Assembly (NCBI GenBank): GCA_030562195.1
Contig: JAUJPP010000005.1
Span: 13,388,826-13,452,825 of the forward strand
DNA: 64,000 nucleotides
DNA from: Nipponacmea schrenckii
Taxonomy: Eukaryota > Mollusca > Gastropoda > Lottiidae
Direction of reading: 5' to 3'
Under the pieces are notes generated by a model. That model worked only from the letters and a program-made list of their open reading frames with translations. It had not been told where the DNA came from and did not search any database. Below, piece after piece: positions 1 through 10,439 of this stretch. Numbering within the stretch: position 1 is the first letter of the stretch; each line of letters opens with the position of its first letter. A program made the translations under genes and the position numbers.

Positions 1-597
1 ATGGCAATGAGAGCAGGTGGAGGATATTAAAATCTTAATTTGTTATCTATGAATTTTAGAGAGGAGGTGTATGGCAATGAGAGAGCAGGTGGAGGATATT
101 AAAATCTTAATTTGTTATCTATGAATTTTAGAGAGGAGGTGTATGGCAATGAGAGCAGGTGGAGGATATTAAAATCTTAATTTGTTATCTATGAATTTTA
201 GAGAGGAAGTGTATGGCAATGAGAGACAGGTGGAGGATATTAAAATCTTAATTTGTTATCTATGAATTTTAGAGAGGAGGTGTATGGCAATGAGAGAGCA
301 GGTGGAGGATATCAAAATCTAAATTTGTTATCTATGAATTTTAGAGAGCAGGTGTATGGCAATAAGAGTGCAGGTGGAGGATATTAAAATCTTAATTTGT
401 TATCTATGAATTTTAGAGAGGAGGTGTATGGCAATGAGAGAGCAGGTGGAGGATATTAAAATCTTAATTTGTTATCTATGAATTTTAGAGAGGAGGTGTA
501 TGGTAATGAGAGCAGGTGGAGGATCTCAAAATCTTAATTTGTTATCTTTGAATTTTAGAGGGAGGTGTATGGCAATGAGAGAGCAGGTGGAGGATTA
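1..597. repeat. Tandem array, 69-72 bp unit, about 8.4 copies
   Basis: Units begin with ATGGCAATGAGAG at 1, 71, 143, 213, 284, 356, 428, 500 and 569. The last copy breaks off near 597. Copies differ by 1-3 bp indels around the GAGAGAG run and by a few substitutions. The array starts at the first base of the window, so it may extend further left. Each unit has an ATG but a stop follows within about ten codons, so it is not protein coding. Confidence 0.95.
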
Positions 598-869
598 ATC
601 TTGATGTTACTCTTAGAAAATCACCTTTAGAAAACGATGTGGCATGTCAGACAAAGGGAAGGATTTGAACACATCAGTTAGCAGTGTAGGCTGAAGCAGA
701 GCAAAACTTGGTTTCTTATCTTGAATAAGCAAGTGTTGCATGAAGAGTAGGATAGTAAAATTCACCAATTCATGTATCTTGAAAGAGCAAAGTTATGTAA
801 TGTAGGTGCAGAAGAGTAGGACGTAAAACTCCTTCATTTCTTTCTTTGTTTACGCCCCATAATAATGTT
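598..869. other. Non-coding stretch with a SINE tail fragment
   Basis: No gene is seen. At about 803-846 the motif AGTAGGACGTAAA followed by CTCC and a CATTTC run matches the 3' tail of the SINE at 38671-39005, so this is a 5'-truncated copy on the plus strand. Confidence 0.55.
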
Positions 870-1175
870 GTAATTGCGATAGAGACGTACGTAGTTCATC
901 ATTTTGTTAACGATGAAACTTTTGATCATTTATTTGAATGAAATGCTGTGAACATTATTATTGACTGAAATTGAAAAGCGATTGGGGATTTTTCGATGAA
1001 CGGTTTTTGAGTTATTACACTTGGTTTAGTCAAAACGTTTCAAAATTGGCTTGTGAACGCGATAGAGACTACAGTTTTCAACGGATTTGAATGAAACTTG
1101 CTGTGATCATTTCTAATGATGAAATCTCGGTCAAGTTCGAAATTGGTGATATTTCAATGAACGGTTTTTGATTTC
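870..1175 (+). repeat. Dispersed repeat family M, copy 1
   Basis: The recurring blocks are GCGATAGAGACTACAGTTTT, then a 'GAATGAAACTTGCTGTGATC' block, then 'TTTCAATGAACGGTTTTTGA'. The same blocks in the same order occur at 1340-1645, 6400-6715 and, inverted, at 14290-14500, with a weaker copy at 3590-3790. No coding capacity is visible. It resembles a repeat common in mollusc genomes, which is a recollection and not a database match. Confidence 0.75.
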
Positions 1176-1325
1176 GGGGAAGGAAGGTATTGAATCTCCC
1201 AGATGTACAGGTCTAGGGTGGAACAAATATTTTATTGAGAAATGGGAATCTTGTGTTGTTGGATGATTTTCTTCTGTTCTGATCTGAAATAAGAAAAAAA
1301 AAAAAATAACTCGCCCAATCGGCGA
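1176..1325 (+). repeat. Dispersed repeat family G, copy 1
   Basis: The copy begins GGGGAAGGAAGGTATTGA, then TCTCCCAGATGTACAGG, CTAGGGTGGAACAAAT and TTTATTGAGAAAT, and ends near TTCTGATCTGAAAT plus an A-run and AACTCGCCC. Further copies are at 14029, 15624 and 22905 (+) and 33840 (-). It may be a short non-autonomous element, but no terminal repeats could be fixed. Confidence 0.75.
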
Positions 1326-1339
1326 GAAGTATAGTACCT

Positions 1340-1645
1340 GTTAAGTACAGTTAGACTTAGTCAAAACGCGTCAAAATTGGCTTGGCTTTTCATCGAATTT
1401 AAATGAAACTTGCTGTGATCATTTATATTGATGAGGAACTATATCTGAGTTATTGCCCTTGACTAGTCAAAACACACGAAAATTAGCTAGTAAATGCAAT
1501 AGAGACTAGGTTTCATCTGAATTGGTAGAAATTTGGAGTGAACATTTATTTTGACGAGCACTTGGATTAGACCTAAATAATGTTAGAGTTTCTTGCCTGT
1601 GTTAAAATAGAAAATACACTTTAAAGTGGGCGTATCTTTCTAGGC
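1340..1645 (+). repeat. Dispersed repeat family M, copy 2
   Basis: It shares the GTCAAAACGCG, AATAGAGACTAGGTTTCATC and TTGGATTAGACCTAAATAATG blocks with copies 1 and 3. It ends in TTTAAAGTGGGCGTATCTTT next to CTAGGCA, a tail also seen at 6670-6700. Its abutment to family G (1176-1325) suggests one element inserted into another. Confidence 0.75.
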
Positions 1646-2469
1646 AGCTGTTTGTTGTTTATAGTTATGATCTATATTTGCACTGTTATTGTATCAAATA
1701 TTCAAGCTTTTAAAACAGAAAACAAAACAAACACGGTCAATTAATGCACCTTCTAGAGCCATTTTTTTCTTTTTTTCGATCACTTTTTGCTTGGCAATCG
1801 ATTTAAATTGATCGTCAAGAATTGTTATTGTTAGGTTTTTTTAGATTTTTCTAAGGAAAAATTTATAGCTCAGTTTGAAAATATAGTATTTCTGTTCAGA
1901 TCAAACATTTTTAAATCGGCTGCAATCGAAAATGAATATCTTAAACTAGATTTGTGCTAGACCGGAAGTGAGCTATTGGATAATGTGCCCTAATCTTGTA
2001 TCGAGTCTGTACCGCTTGTTTATAGGTCTATTTGGCTGGGATTGTCTTTAATATATTAACTGTAAAAAGATTTATCTGATACAGTTGAATTTAAAGATTG
2101 CAAAATTTTTAACTTAGTCATTAAATTATTTGATCGATCAAAAAAAAACAAAAAATATAAAAGATGGTTTAATGTCATTTAGAAAGTGGTGTTGCAATCA
2201 ATATTTTCGTTATTGGGATTACACTTTCTTGGTATAGCACAGATTCTAGTGCTGAAAATTGGCCGACTAAATTATTTGATGGATCAAAAAAACAAAAAGT
2301 ATAAAAGTTTAATAACAAAGATAGAAATTTTATCTGATTTGTGTGATTTTTGTGTTTATTAAAAACCTTGTTACTTTATTTTAAACTAGTTGTTAACAGA
2401 ATTTGGATTTACGAATTTAATTTTTTTGTTATTGCCCATTTGAATATTTGGGAAATTCAAAATTCTTTA
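1646..2469. other. AT-rich non-coding stretch with a local duplication
   Basis: No gene is seen. A block of about 40 bp (AAATTATTTGATCGATCAAA plus an A-rich tail) at 2123-2163 is repeated at 2269-2307, 146 bp apart, so part of this stretch is an old tandem duplication. Confidence 0.6.
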
Positions 2470-2590
2470 TTGAGTGACCTTGACCTTCAATAATCTTAAA
2501 ATTTTCAATTTAGAATGTCATTGACGTCAGCTATCCATAGTTCTGCTAATATTAATATTAAAATTTTAACTTCCGGTTTTATTAGCATCT
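2470..2590 (-). repeat. Inverted, diverged copy of repeat family E
   Basis: Read on the minus strand it gives ATAAAACCGGAAGTTA, a degraded GATAGCTGACGTCAA, then ATTGAAGGTCAAGGTCACTC. These blocks occur in the same order in the 42.7-47.6 kb copies. It keeps one ETS-like CCGGAAGT and one TCAAGGTCA, but no NRF1-like palindrome is in reach. An AATTTG-rich flank continues to about 2440. Confidence 0.6.
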
Positions 2591-3589
2591 CACAATTGAC
2601 GTTTTCCAATACATGAAGAGTTGAATTTGACAAACTATCAATGCCCATTTGGTTCTCTTTTCAACGATATATGACAATCTTTCATAATCATATTTTTTAA
2701 AATTTTGTTTTTATTTTTTGAATGAAGTTCTAACTCTCTATGTATTTATGTATAATCCATCAATATGGACTTCATATTAAAAGTTAAATATTGAAAAGTC
2801 TTTTCATAGAAGGTTTAATAAAACAAGTTAAATTATTAAATTTGGCAAATAAATAAATAATAAATTATTTTCCAAAATAAGATATTTTTAAGTTAAAGAT
2901 GATTGACAGGTGTTAAAAGAGGTTTATACAACATGATAATAAAACTCTTGTTTTTAACTTTTCACATCGAGGTCAAGTGAGCCGTACATTTCAAAATAAT
3001 CTGATAATTTTTAACCCTCAAAAAATTTATATTTCAAATTTGTAACATACAAATTTCAAACATACTTCATTTATGGCTGTAAATTTGCAAGTTATAAAAC
3101 TGTTTCTCTTTTTTTCATAATTAGAATTATGCCATGCCATGTTAACAGAGAATATAAAAGATTGAAAATTTCATAGTTTGCCTTTTCACTAAAAGCGGCT
3201 GAGAGAACACCGAAAGGTATTAAACTACAAAGGGGCCCTTAAAGCTATGGGGCAAATTGTTGTATGCCAAGCACAGGGCTGTCCTCAGCTATTTTCCGTG
3301 TTTTTTTTTATAAAAATGTTCCAATTTACATTTAATATTGAGTTCGTCATAATCGATCGCTGGAATAACTGCACCTGTTACAGGTTCGTCTTAATTTCCA
3401 TAGTAAATCATTAAAACGATCAAAATATATGAATAATATTCATTGAATATCCATTGCTTAACTGACACGGGAGGAAAGATATCTTTGACATAAAATCAAT
3501 AATAAAAGTAAAATGTTGCCGTCACCCCCGCCCGCCGGTCATCCGTTAACATTTCTTGTGAACACAATAGCCACAACAATATTTATATG
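2591..3589. other. No gene seen
   Basis: AT-rich sequence with many stops in all frames. No repeat shared with the rest of the window was noticed. Confidence 0.5.
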
Positions 3590-3790
3590 CCCCCATTTTA
3601 AACGTCAGTCTGTCCATCCACAATTGAAAGTTCTTTTAGTTATTGCGTTTGACTGATTTTAATTAAATTAACTGTGGTCATTTATATGGATAACCTAGAT
3701 TAGTTTGAATTGACTAATAGATTTGAAAATTGTGATCATATTGAGTTCTTGAGTTAGGATTTACTTTTGAAATGAAAACTTGACAGATTA
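3590..3790 (+). repeat. Degenerate copy of repeat family M
   Basis: CAGTCTGTCCATCCACAATT is followed by GTGGTCATTTATATGGAT and a TTGAGTTCTTGAGTTA block. This is the order seen at 6400-6560, but with many changes. Confidence 0.45.
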
Positions 3791-3954
3791 ATCGTTTTGA
3801 TTCATGTTGTTCTTTATGCAAATAATGTTCTTGCTTTGATCCACTTACATGAATTTTAATTCTCAATCGTGGTCAATAAGAGTATGTATTCATCAGTTGG
3901 ACTGACAAGTGCCATTACTAACTAAAGAATCTCTGTCTAGATCTTTCTGTCGGC

Positions 3955-4268
3955 TTTTGCTGTGTGTGCGATTGTTGTTCTGTGTATTGTGAGTAGTGTA
4001 TCCAGGGTGGTGTTCTTATTTGTTTGATCATGTACATTTATGGTATTGTGTATATATAATTCAAATTATGATAGCCTATTTATGTTTTCTTTTCCGGTCT
4101 TGTACATGATCGCATCTACATAATAATCTCTACATCTAATACACATATACTTTTGTATTGTTAGCAAACTTTCTTCATGTATTGTCCTCATGGGATGATA
4201 GTTAGACAGGACCACGTCCTTGGGTATTGGAAATGATTTATGTCCCATGTAAAATGAAGAGTTTATTA
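3955..4268 (+). repeat. Dispersed repeat family T, copy 1
   Basis: GTATCCAGGGTGGTGTTCTT and CATGTACATTT are followed by TTAGACAGGACCACGTCCTT, GGGTATTGG, CCCATGTAAAATGAAGAG and a TTTATTATTATG tail. It matches 19990-20180 and the shorter copies at 9150, 15768 and 23625. The tail with an AATAAA-like motif and TTA repeats looks like the 3' end of a retroposed element. It lies about 100 bp upstream of the glycosyltransferase splice acceptor. Confidence 0.7.
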
Positions 4269-4369
4269 TTATGTAGCTGATACATATTGTATGAAAGAGT
4301 TTGGAAAATTACTTAAACAATATTTTCAAGAAAGGTGAATAAGTATTTTGGTTTTATTTCATATTACAG

Positions 4370-4551
4370 GTCTGACACCCGGTACAAGTTATACCAATCA
4401 GTATTTAAAAAACGCCAAACTTCTCCATTGGAATGGCAGATTTAAGCCTTGGGGAAGAACAGCACAGCATTCTGATATCTGGGATAAATACTTCATACCA
4501 GACCCTTCCAAAAAATTTATACCAATTAGAAGGATGAAATCCAAAAGCTAA
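4370..4551 (+). CDS. Terminal exon, glycosyltransferase family 8 (GLT8D1/GLT8D2-like)
   Basis: This is the last coding exon of a GT8 glycosyltransferase, a family of type II Golgi membrane enzymes that transfer sugars from nucleotide-sugar donors. The acceptor substrate of the GLT8D branch is poorly known. About 60 residues are encoded, ending at the TAA at 4549-4551. The diagnostic stretch is AKLLHWNGRFKPWGR, which carries the HxxGxxKPW signature that contacts the nucleotide diphosphate in this family. DIWDKYFIPDPSKKF follows, matching the conserved C-terminus of GLT8D proteins. The exon opens after a pyrimidine-rich tract and CAG (AG at 4368-4369); its first two bases complete a codon split by the intron. 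Earlier exons with the DXD donor site were not seen in bases 1-4369, so the upstream intron exceeds 4 kb or the gene mostly lies left of the window. Possible poly(A) signals are ATTAAA at 4787 and AATAAA at 5353. The family call is firm; choosing GLT8D1 over GLT8D2 is not possible. Confidence 0.88.
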
Positions 4552-4655
4552 AAGAGTCACGATATCACTATATAATCAAGCTGGACTTTTTGTTGTCGAA
4601 TTTAAACCCAATAGTTTATTAAGAAGTGAATATTGACGTTTATACACCAGATCTG

Positions 4656-4695
4656 ACATGACACGGTACGACATGACACGGTACGACATAACACG
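4656..4695. repeat. Short 15 bp tandem repeat
   Basis: ACATGACACGGTACG occurs at 4656 and 4671, followed by a degraded copy from 4686. It lies in the probable 3' UTR of the glycosyltransferase gene. Confidence 0.8.
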
Positions 4696-4814
4696 ACCCG
4701 ACCTTTTAACTTGTCAGGAATGAACGCGCCAATGATCGTTCCTGTCGTGCATTGTTTATGAGATGTTAAAAACACAAAATTTTAGAATTAAAACTATAGA
4801 GAAGACATATGTAT

Positions 4815-5080
4815 GAAATGAGTTTACATGACATGACATTAGTTCACATGACATAACATAGGTTTACATGAATGGACACGAGTTTACATGACATAACATG
4901 GTTTTACATGACTGTACACGAGTTGACATGACATGAGTTGACATGACTGGACACTAGTTTACATGACATGGCATGGATTTACTTAACTGGAAACGAGTTT
5001 ACATGACATGACATAAGTTGACATGACTGGGTATAAGTTTACGTGACAAACCATGAGTTTACATCTCATGAAAAAAATTG
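4815..5080. repeat. Minisatellite, 19-21 bp unit
   Basis: There are about 13 variants of GAGTTTACATGACATGACAT. Units ending in ACATGACAT alternate with units ending in ACTGGACAC, giving a loose higher-order period near 40 bp. It probably lies in or just after the 3' UTR of the upstream gene. Confidence 0.9.
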
Positions 5081-5960
5081 ACACTGCATAAACACTTACC
5101 TATTCTTTAAAAAGATCTGTAGCCATGCTGGTTATGAGTTTGATTCAAAACGAAGATTAGGTGGACTGTTGGTGTATTATGTTTGGATGTGAACAAAATC
5201 AATGCTGGATGATAATATCTAATCAAAAATCAAAAGTCTTCTACAATATTAACCCTGTGGTATCTTATGATCAAATTTCTAGTCAGTATTATTATGTATC
5301 TTACATTATATTTTCATTTTATCATTATTATGTTCATCTTGATATTTAAAACAATAAAAGTATATACATCACCTCCCAATTGTTATTGGAAATCACTAGC
5401 CATCCCCAAGATGAATAAATAAGTCTAACATATATTATGAATACAAGATAATACCACTGTTCAAAGCAAAGTAACTTTAGCAAAATCAGATTTGACTTGA
5501 ATCAGTTTCTCAAAGTGTTTTGGGTTTGGCACCATTCCATTGTTCAAGTGTACAGTATCTACTCGCATATAATACGGAATTGATTAATGCACTGGTGTCA
5601 TAACTGGGTTTCCCATATAGCTCATTTATTGTTGAAAAACATACCAGTTTTCTCATTTTTCCTGACCACGTTTGAAATACAAGCAGTAACATAACAAGAT
5701 AGTTTCCCCTTAACTACAGGAGAACTATTTTCTGTGAAGGCAGAAATGTTTCAAATACGTGTTTAGTAGTCTACAATGTCGGGTGCAGCAATGCTATCCC
5801 TTCCTCTTCCGTTAGATACTATTCAACTATTTGTCACATCTGAATCCAGAAAACCATCGACACAATGCGCATGAAAACTTGCTTTCCTTTTTGTACGCCC
5901 ACAAATTTATTTGGAGCGTATATTGTAATCGTCCCCTCGGTCCGTTCACGTTTGTTTGTG
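5081..5960. other. No gene seen
   Basis: AT-rich sequence with an AATAAA at 5353 that could end the upstream transcript. Short open frames have no recognisable domain. Confidence 0.5.
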
Positions 5961-6215
5961 CTCACTCTACAGGCTACAATTCTTTATGGATTCTTATGAT
6001 TTTTTTTGTTGTGTTGATCAGTATCATTATGACGATGATCCCTATCGATTTTCGTGATGATCTGATAATATTTCACCGAAATATTGTGTCTGACTCAGCG
6101 TTTTTCACTCCATTACCTATTGGGAGAAACTCGCGCTCACTCCACAGGCTACAATTCTTTATGGATTCTTAGGATTTTTTTGTTGGTCAGTATAATTATG
6201 ACGATGATCCCTATC
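5961..6215. repeat. Direct duplication, 175 bp spacing
   Basis: A segment of about 80 bp with ACAGGCTACAATTCTTTATG and TTATGACGATGATCCCTATC begins at 5961 and again at 6136, with a few differences. A 113-codon open frame across it (5831-6172) is a by-product of the repeat and is not called as a gene. Confidence 0.85.
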
Positions 6216-6399
6216 TTTTGAACCTATTATCTGAGCAAGCGAACAGTTTTCCCTTTTTCTCTGGATCTGGAGCTGAATCTCTTGTAGAAACTCTGTGAAT
6301 TCCTGTTTACAGTTCGAACTCTGATTGGTTGTATTTTTATATTTCCAAATTATAATGTGGTCGTATTGGTCGTATAATGTGGTCGTTTATTATCGTCTT

Positions 6400-6715
6400 A
6401 TGTACGTCCACAATTGCTTTTGACTACAGTTTTCATCGCATCTGAATAAAATTTGGTGTGATCATTTATATGGATGAGATCGAATTTGGCGATATTTCGA
6501 TGAACGGTTTTGAGGTATTGCACTTGACATGGTCAGAATTGGAATGCGAACACGATAGAGACAACGGTTTTCATTGGATTTGAATGAAATTTGGTGTGAA
6601 CAGTTATATTGATGAGAACTTGGATTAGGCCCAAATAATGTTTCTGCCCGTGATAAAACAGAAAATATATTTTAAAGTGGGCGTATCTTGCTAGGCAACC
6701 GATCGTATATCCAAT
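6400..6715 (+). repeat. Dispersed repeat family M, copy 3
   Basis: This is the best preserved copy: TACGTCCACAATTG, then GATATTTCGATGAACGGTTT, CGATAGAGACAACGGTTTTC, TTGGATTAGGCCCAAATAAT and the tail TTTAAAGTGGGCGTATCTTG with CTAGGCAACCG. Confidence 0.8.
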
Positions 6716-7139
6716 ACAGTCCAATCCAATCCAATTAAAGCCAGCACATCCCGTGATACTATACTATTTTAATTAAGGTCCTTGACGTAGCTCGTAAAAA
6801 TAAGCTGAGATGGATCGAGTTTTACGTTCTACTCTGAGTGAATGTCGCCTTGTTTATGTAATATAATTATAAGGGAAACTGAAAAAGACATGAGTAATTC
6901 AACTAGAGTAATGTCTGTCTTGTGTCTGGAAGCAAAATAACGATAATGTAATGTAATTATACAAAAATGATGAAAATTGGCATAAACATTAAATCTAATT
7001 AGTAATCGAATAAATAGTGAGATATACCATGTAACATAATATAGTAATATTTAATCCTAGGGCAACTGTCTGTTATTTTGAGACAATAACCTCATAATTT
7101 TTTTTATTAAATTTTACTGAAACTTATAAGATACATGGT
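6716..7139. other. No gene seen
   Basis: AT-rich sequence with no structure shared with other parts of the window noticed. Confidence 0.5.
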
Positions 7140-7145
7140 ACATGA

Positions 7146-7382
7146 TACGGTGGCCCATATACGACTTTCCCTTTTTTTCAGTTTTTCGGGTGAAAACTCA
7201 AAATAAAAACTCAAAACTAAATGAGTTTTCTCTTGGGTGAAAACTGTTTTCACCCGGGTGAAAAATTAAAATAAAAGCCCAAAACCTTAAATAAGTTTTA
7301 TGTTTTCAGCTTTTCACCCAGCCTTCAGACATTTGTTTCAACTGAAAACTGAAAAAAGGAATGTCGTATATGGGCCACTGTA
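7146..7382. mobile_element. MITE, 237 bp, with TIRs and a 6 bp target duplication
   Basis: The terminal inverted repeats are TACGGTGGCCCATATACGAC on the left and GTCGTATATGGGCCACTGTA on the right. The match continues inward through TTTTTCAGTT / AACTGAAAAA. The element is flanked by ACATGA at 7140-7145 and 7383-7388. It has no coding capacity. The interior is symmetric, with GTTTTCACCCGGGTGAAAA near the centre. A TA duplication with slightly shorter TIRs is an alternative reading, so the superfamily stays open. Confidence 0.85.
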
Positions 7383-7664
7383 ACATGAAGCTTAGATCTG
7401 AACAATATTTAGAAGTAGAGATGATTATCTGATGACACAGGTACTAGTAAATCGTGTTGAAACATGTGATTTGTTATTGAAACTGTGTTTCGAATGACTT
7501 TTCAGCTTCAACACCCCCTTGACCAGACACGGGATTTTTTTATTTGAGCTAACTAGTTAAATTGTCATAACTTACCGTCGAAATTTGAGCCAACAAATCG
7601 ATGAGCGTCTAGAATTTAAAATTGTTCTGTATGAAATTGTAAATGAATATATTACCCCTTCTTC
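7383..7664. other. No gene seen
   Basis: Short non-coding gap between the MITE and the SINE, with no recognisable element. Confidence 0.45.
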
Positions 7665-7890
7665 ACCTAATGAAGTGCAATAAGGAAATGTTGGCTCGAC
7701 AGTGACATTAGCCTACTTCATTGCAATTTCCCTCTGTCGAATGATCTATAATGTACATTACCCGACTGTCAGCCCCTCCGACTGATAGAAGGAGACCGGG
7801 TTAAAAAAAATTCAAAAGTAAATCTTGACCCTTGCTGAGATCGAAAACTGGACCTTCATGTTAGCGAGCAAGGATCTAATGTATGGTAGG
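7665..7890 (-). mobile_element. tRNA-derived SINE, minus strand, diverged copy
   Basis: On the minus strand it carries TCCTTGCTCGCTAACATGAA then GGTCCAGTTTTCGATC (B-box region), an AACCCGGTCTCC block, CAGTCGGAGGGGCTGACAGT, and a distal ATTTCC-TTATTGCAC segment. The order equals that of the SINE at 38671-39005. The A box has decayed and the distal tail is missing. Confidence 0.8.
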
Positions 7891-9149
7891 TAAGTTGGTC
7901 GTTGTTGTATTGAATATGATACATGTGTTTAATATAATATGATATCCTTTTATAGTTTTATTTAGTGACGTCGTAAAAGCCTGATACGCGCTTATCAATC
8001 TGAGGAGCCTGAATAACATTTTCCCGGAAACAATCTAGAACAGAAAAAAGTTTACATCTCACTGGAATGTAAATGTTTTTTGTAAACAATATTTTATTCA
8101 TATAAAAATGAAATGGATTATGATTATCACCCCTCTCCCTAAACAATATGTACATAATATATACAAAATGATAATGAATTAAAGCAATGACTTTGTTTTT
8201 GGACAAATAAACATACCTACAGAGGTATATCTACACCTCTGTTTTGGTGATAATTTGTGAATGTCTATGTAGCATAGAACCTTTTGCTGAGTTTACAGAA
8301 ATTATGGACTTGCTCCAATACGATTAAGACGATTCTTGACATGTGGTTTCGAAAAGAAGTATATTTATTGATAGATTGTAAGGTTTGAAGAGGAAGAGAG
8401 TATGTATGGAGTGTAATATAACAGTTATCTTTCCTAATTGATTGAACAACAGTGTATCATTTGACTTAACTCGAGATAACACTTTTATGGAAGTCAGTTA
8501 TTTGCCCTGTTTTAAATCAATCTCTTATTGATAAATGTAATCATATTTATAAAAAGTACATTGTGTATGCTCATGGGATAGACCGTCATTGATAACTATC
8601 TTAATTAATTGAGACCACCTATATAGAAATCTGTATTATATTATCCGAATCACTATATACGATTTATTATATAAGAGTAAATTTTCTTTTCTCAAATGGT
8701 AGGATTAAATCGCCACTCGTTATATAGGCTGTTGCGCTGCCACCCTCTCAGTCCCAAAGGCAAATTTTTCAGGCAAGGCAGAGACAAGAAAATAATAATA
8801 ATAAATTATATGCCTGAATGCCTGAGTGTCTTTTTTTTCAAATTTAATAATGAATTCGTGACTATACCTAAATGTTCTCTTAACTTGAACTGGACGTCCT
8901 GCCGAGAGGGTTGTATCATATTGTGTTCTAGAAAGAGTGAAAATACTCTACCAAAAAATCTTATACGTCTGTGAGAAATTCCGTCAACCTGAGAAATTTT
9001 TGACGCCCCAACTCCCCCCTTCGGACTCAAACCTGTATTTCGATATCTGCTCATCTAATACAGATGTACATGGGTATTTTTAAACCGCTTGTACATCGAA
9101 GGAATTATGTTTTTTTTCTTCATTTCTTTCTTTGTGTATCATTCATAAT
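7891..9149. other. No gene seen
   Basis: Non-coding. Two overlapping open frames of 82-92 codons on opposite strands near 8700-9050 show no domain and are read as chance. Confidence 0.5.
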
Positions 9150-9248
9150 TTGTATTGTCCTCGTGTATGAATATTAGACACGTTAGACAGGTCCATTGTG
9201 TATTGGACCTAATTCTGACCGATGTGAAATACAATTTATAGGCCTAAT
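9150..9248 (+). repeat. Dispersed repeat family T, copy 2
   Basis: TTGTATTGTCCTCGTGTATG is followed by GTTAGACAGGTCCATTGTGT, ATTGGACCTAATTCTGACC and GATGTGAAATACAATTTATA. This is the 3'-terminal part of the family. Confidence 0.7.
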
Positions 9249-9582
9249 GAATATATCTAATAAAAGGAAATGTCTATATGTAATTTTTGCATTATAATAA
9301 GAGTGTTAATAGAATATTGTTGCTCTTTCTGATTCCATTTCATCAATATGAGGCCTGGAATGTATACATTTTAAATTCTAGCTGTGTTGTATAGCTAAAT
9401 TTTACTTATCTGCTCTGGGAATATTTTTATTCCCCGGGGTACCTTATAACATATGTGTTGATTTGAGATTTGATAGTTTCTTAAATAACACTATACATAT
9501 CAAGTCACACTGACACTTGCATTATTTCTGTTTGTGTATTTAAAAAATAGTATTAACGTGTTTTACACGCTAGTGACCCAAA
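9249..9582. other. No gene seen
   Basis: Non-coding AT-rich gap before the mirrored satellite. Confidence 0.45.
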
Positions 9583-10000
9583 GTATGGAACGCCGTAACT
9601 GCCTTCTGTTAGTATTTTTGCAGTATCAGCATCTTTTTGTATTATCAGCATCATCTTTTCGTATTATCATCTTTTTCTATTATCATCTTTTTGTATTATA
9701 TGCATCATCTTTTTGCAGTATCAGCATCTTTTTGTATTATCAGCATCATCTTTTCGTATTATCATCTTTTCGTATTATCATCTTTTTGTATTATAAGCAT
9801 CATCTTTTTGCAGTATCAGCATCTTTTTGTATTATCAGCATCATCTTTTCGTATTATCATCTTTTCGTATTATCATCTTTTTGTATTATAAGCATCATCT
9901 TTTTGCAGTATCAGCATCTTTTTGTATTATCAGCATCATCTTTTCGTAGTATCATCTTTTTGTATTATCATCTTTTTGCATTATCAGTATCATTTTTCTA
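9583..10000 (+). repeat. Left arm of mirrored satellite, 95 bp higher-order unit
   Basis: The landmark GCAGTATCAGCATC recurs at 9620, 9715, 9810 and 9905, exactly 95 bp apart. Each 95 bp unit is built from shorter variants of TTTTTGTATTATCATC (about 16 bp, some with an extra CAGCATCATC). The arm opens with AGTATGGAACGCCGTAACTG, CCTTCTGTTAGTATTTTTGC. Open frames of 155 and 84 codons here only read the repeat (HLFVLSASSF motifs) and are rejected as genes. The inverted partner is at 10440-10793. Confidence 0.93.
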
Positions 10001-10439
10001 AGCCCCCGTGAAAATAGAACTTCTGTCCTCCAACAACCTACATCAGACTGTCACTTTCAACTTCATACGTGATTCCCAACGTCCTAAATCTGATTACCAT
10101 GTCCGACTTCCTATTGCTAGACTTCCAACCAGCTTTTGACTTCCTACCTCTGAATCTATATTCCTTCAGGCTTAAATATTTGACTGTTTACTGCCCCCAC
10201 CCCCTTTAAACAGCTTTCTACATCAGACCATCATTTTTTACTTTCTACATTTCTACTTCAGCGAGTTCTTACTTTCAACTTCTTTAGCGTGACAGGCTAC
10301 CTTTTAATCAGTATTAGAGAAACATCTGTAAATGCCATCACTAAATTCATCGGAGGCTGCAGACTCATTAACCTAGTCTACGGCATCTTATTTACGCGGA
10401 CTTCTTACGAAGATTACCGTTGATTTCCGCAAACCTACG
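10001..10439. other. Spacer between the mirrored satellite arms
   Basis: Pyrimidine-rich, weakly repetitive sequence with recurring ACTTCCTAC / CTACATCAGAC / TTTCAACTTC words. No gene is seen. Confidence 0.5.

Noticed and set aside
5831..6172. 113-codon open frame
   Set aside because: It crosses a 175 bp direct duplication and repeats the same peptide (SLHRLQFFMDS-like in another phase); no domain is seen.
9534..10001. 155- and 84-codon open frames (HLFVLSASSF repeats)
   Set aside because: They only translate the 95 bp satellite. The composition is that of the repeat, several frames are open at once, and the inverted arm gives the same peptides on the other strand.
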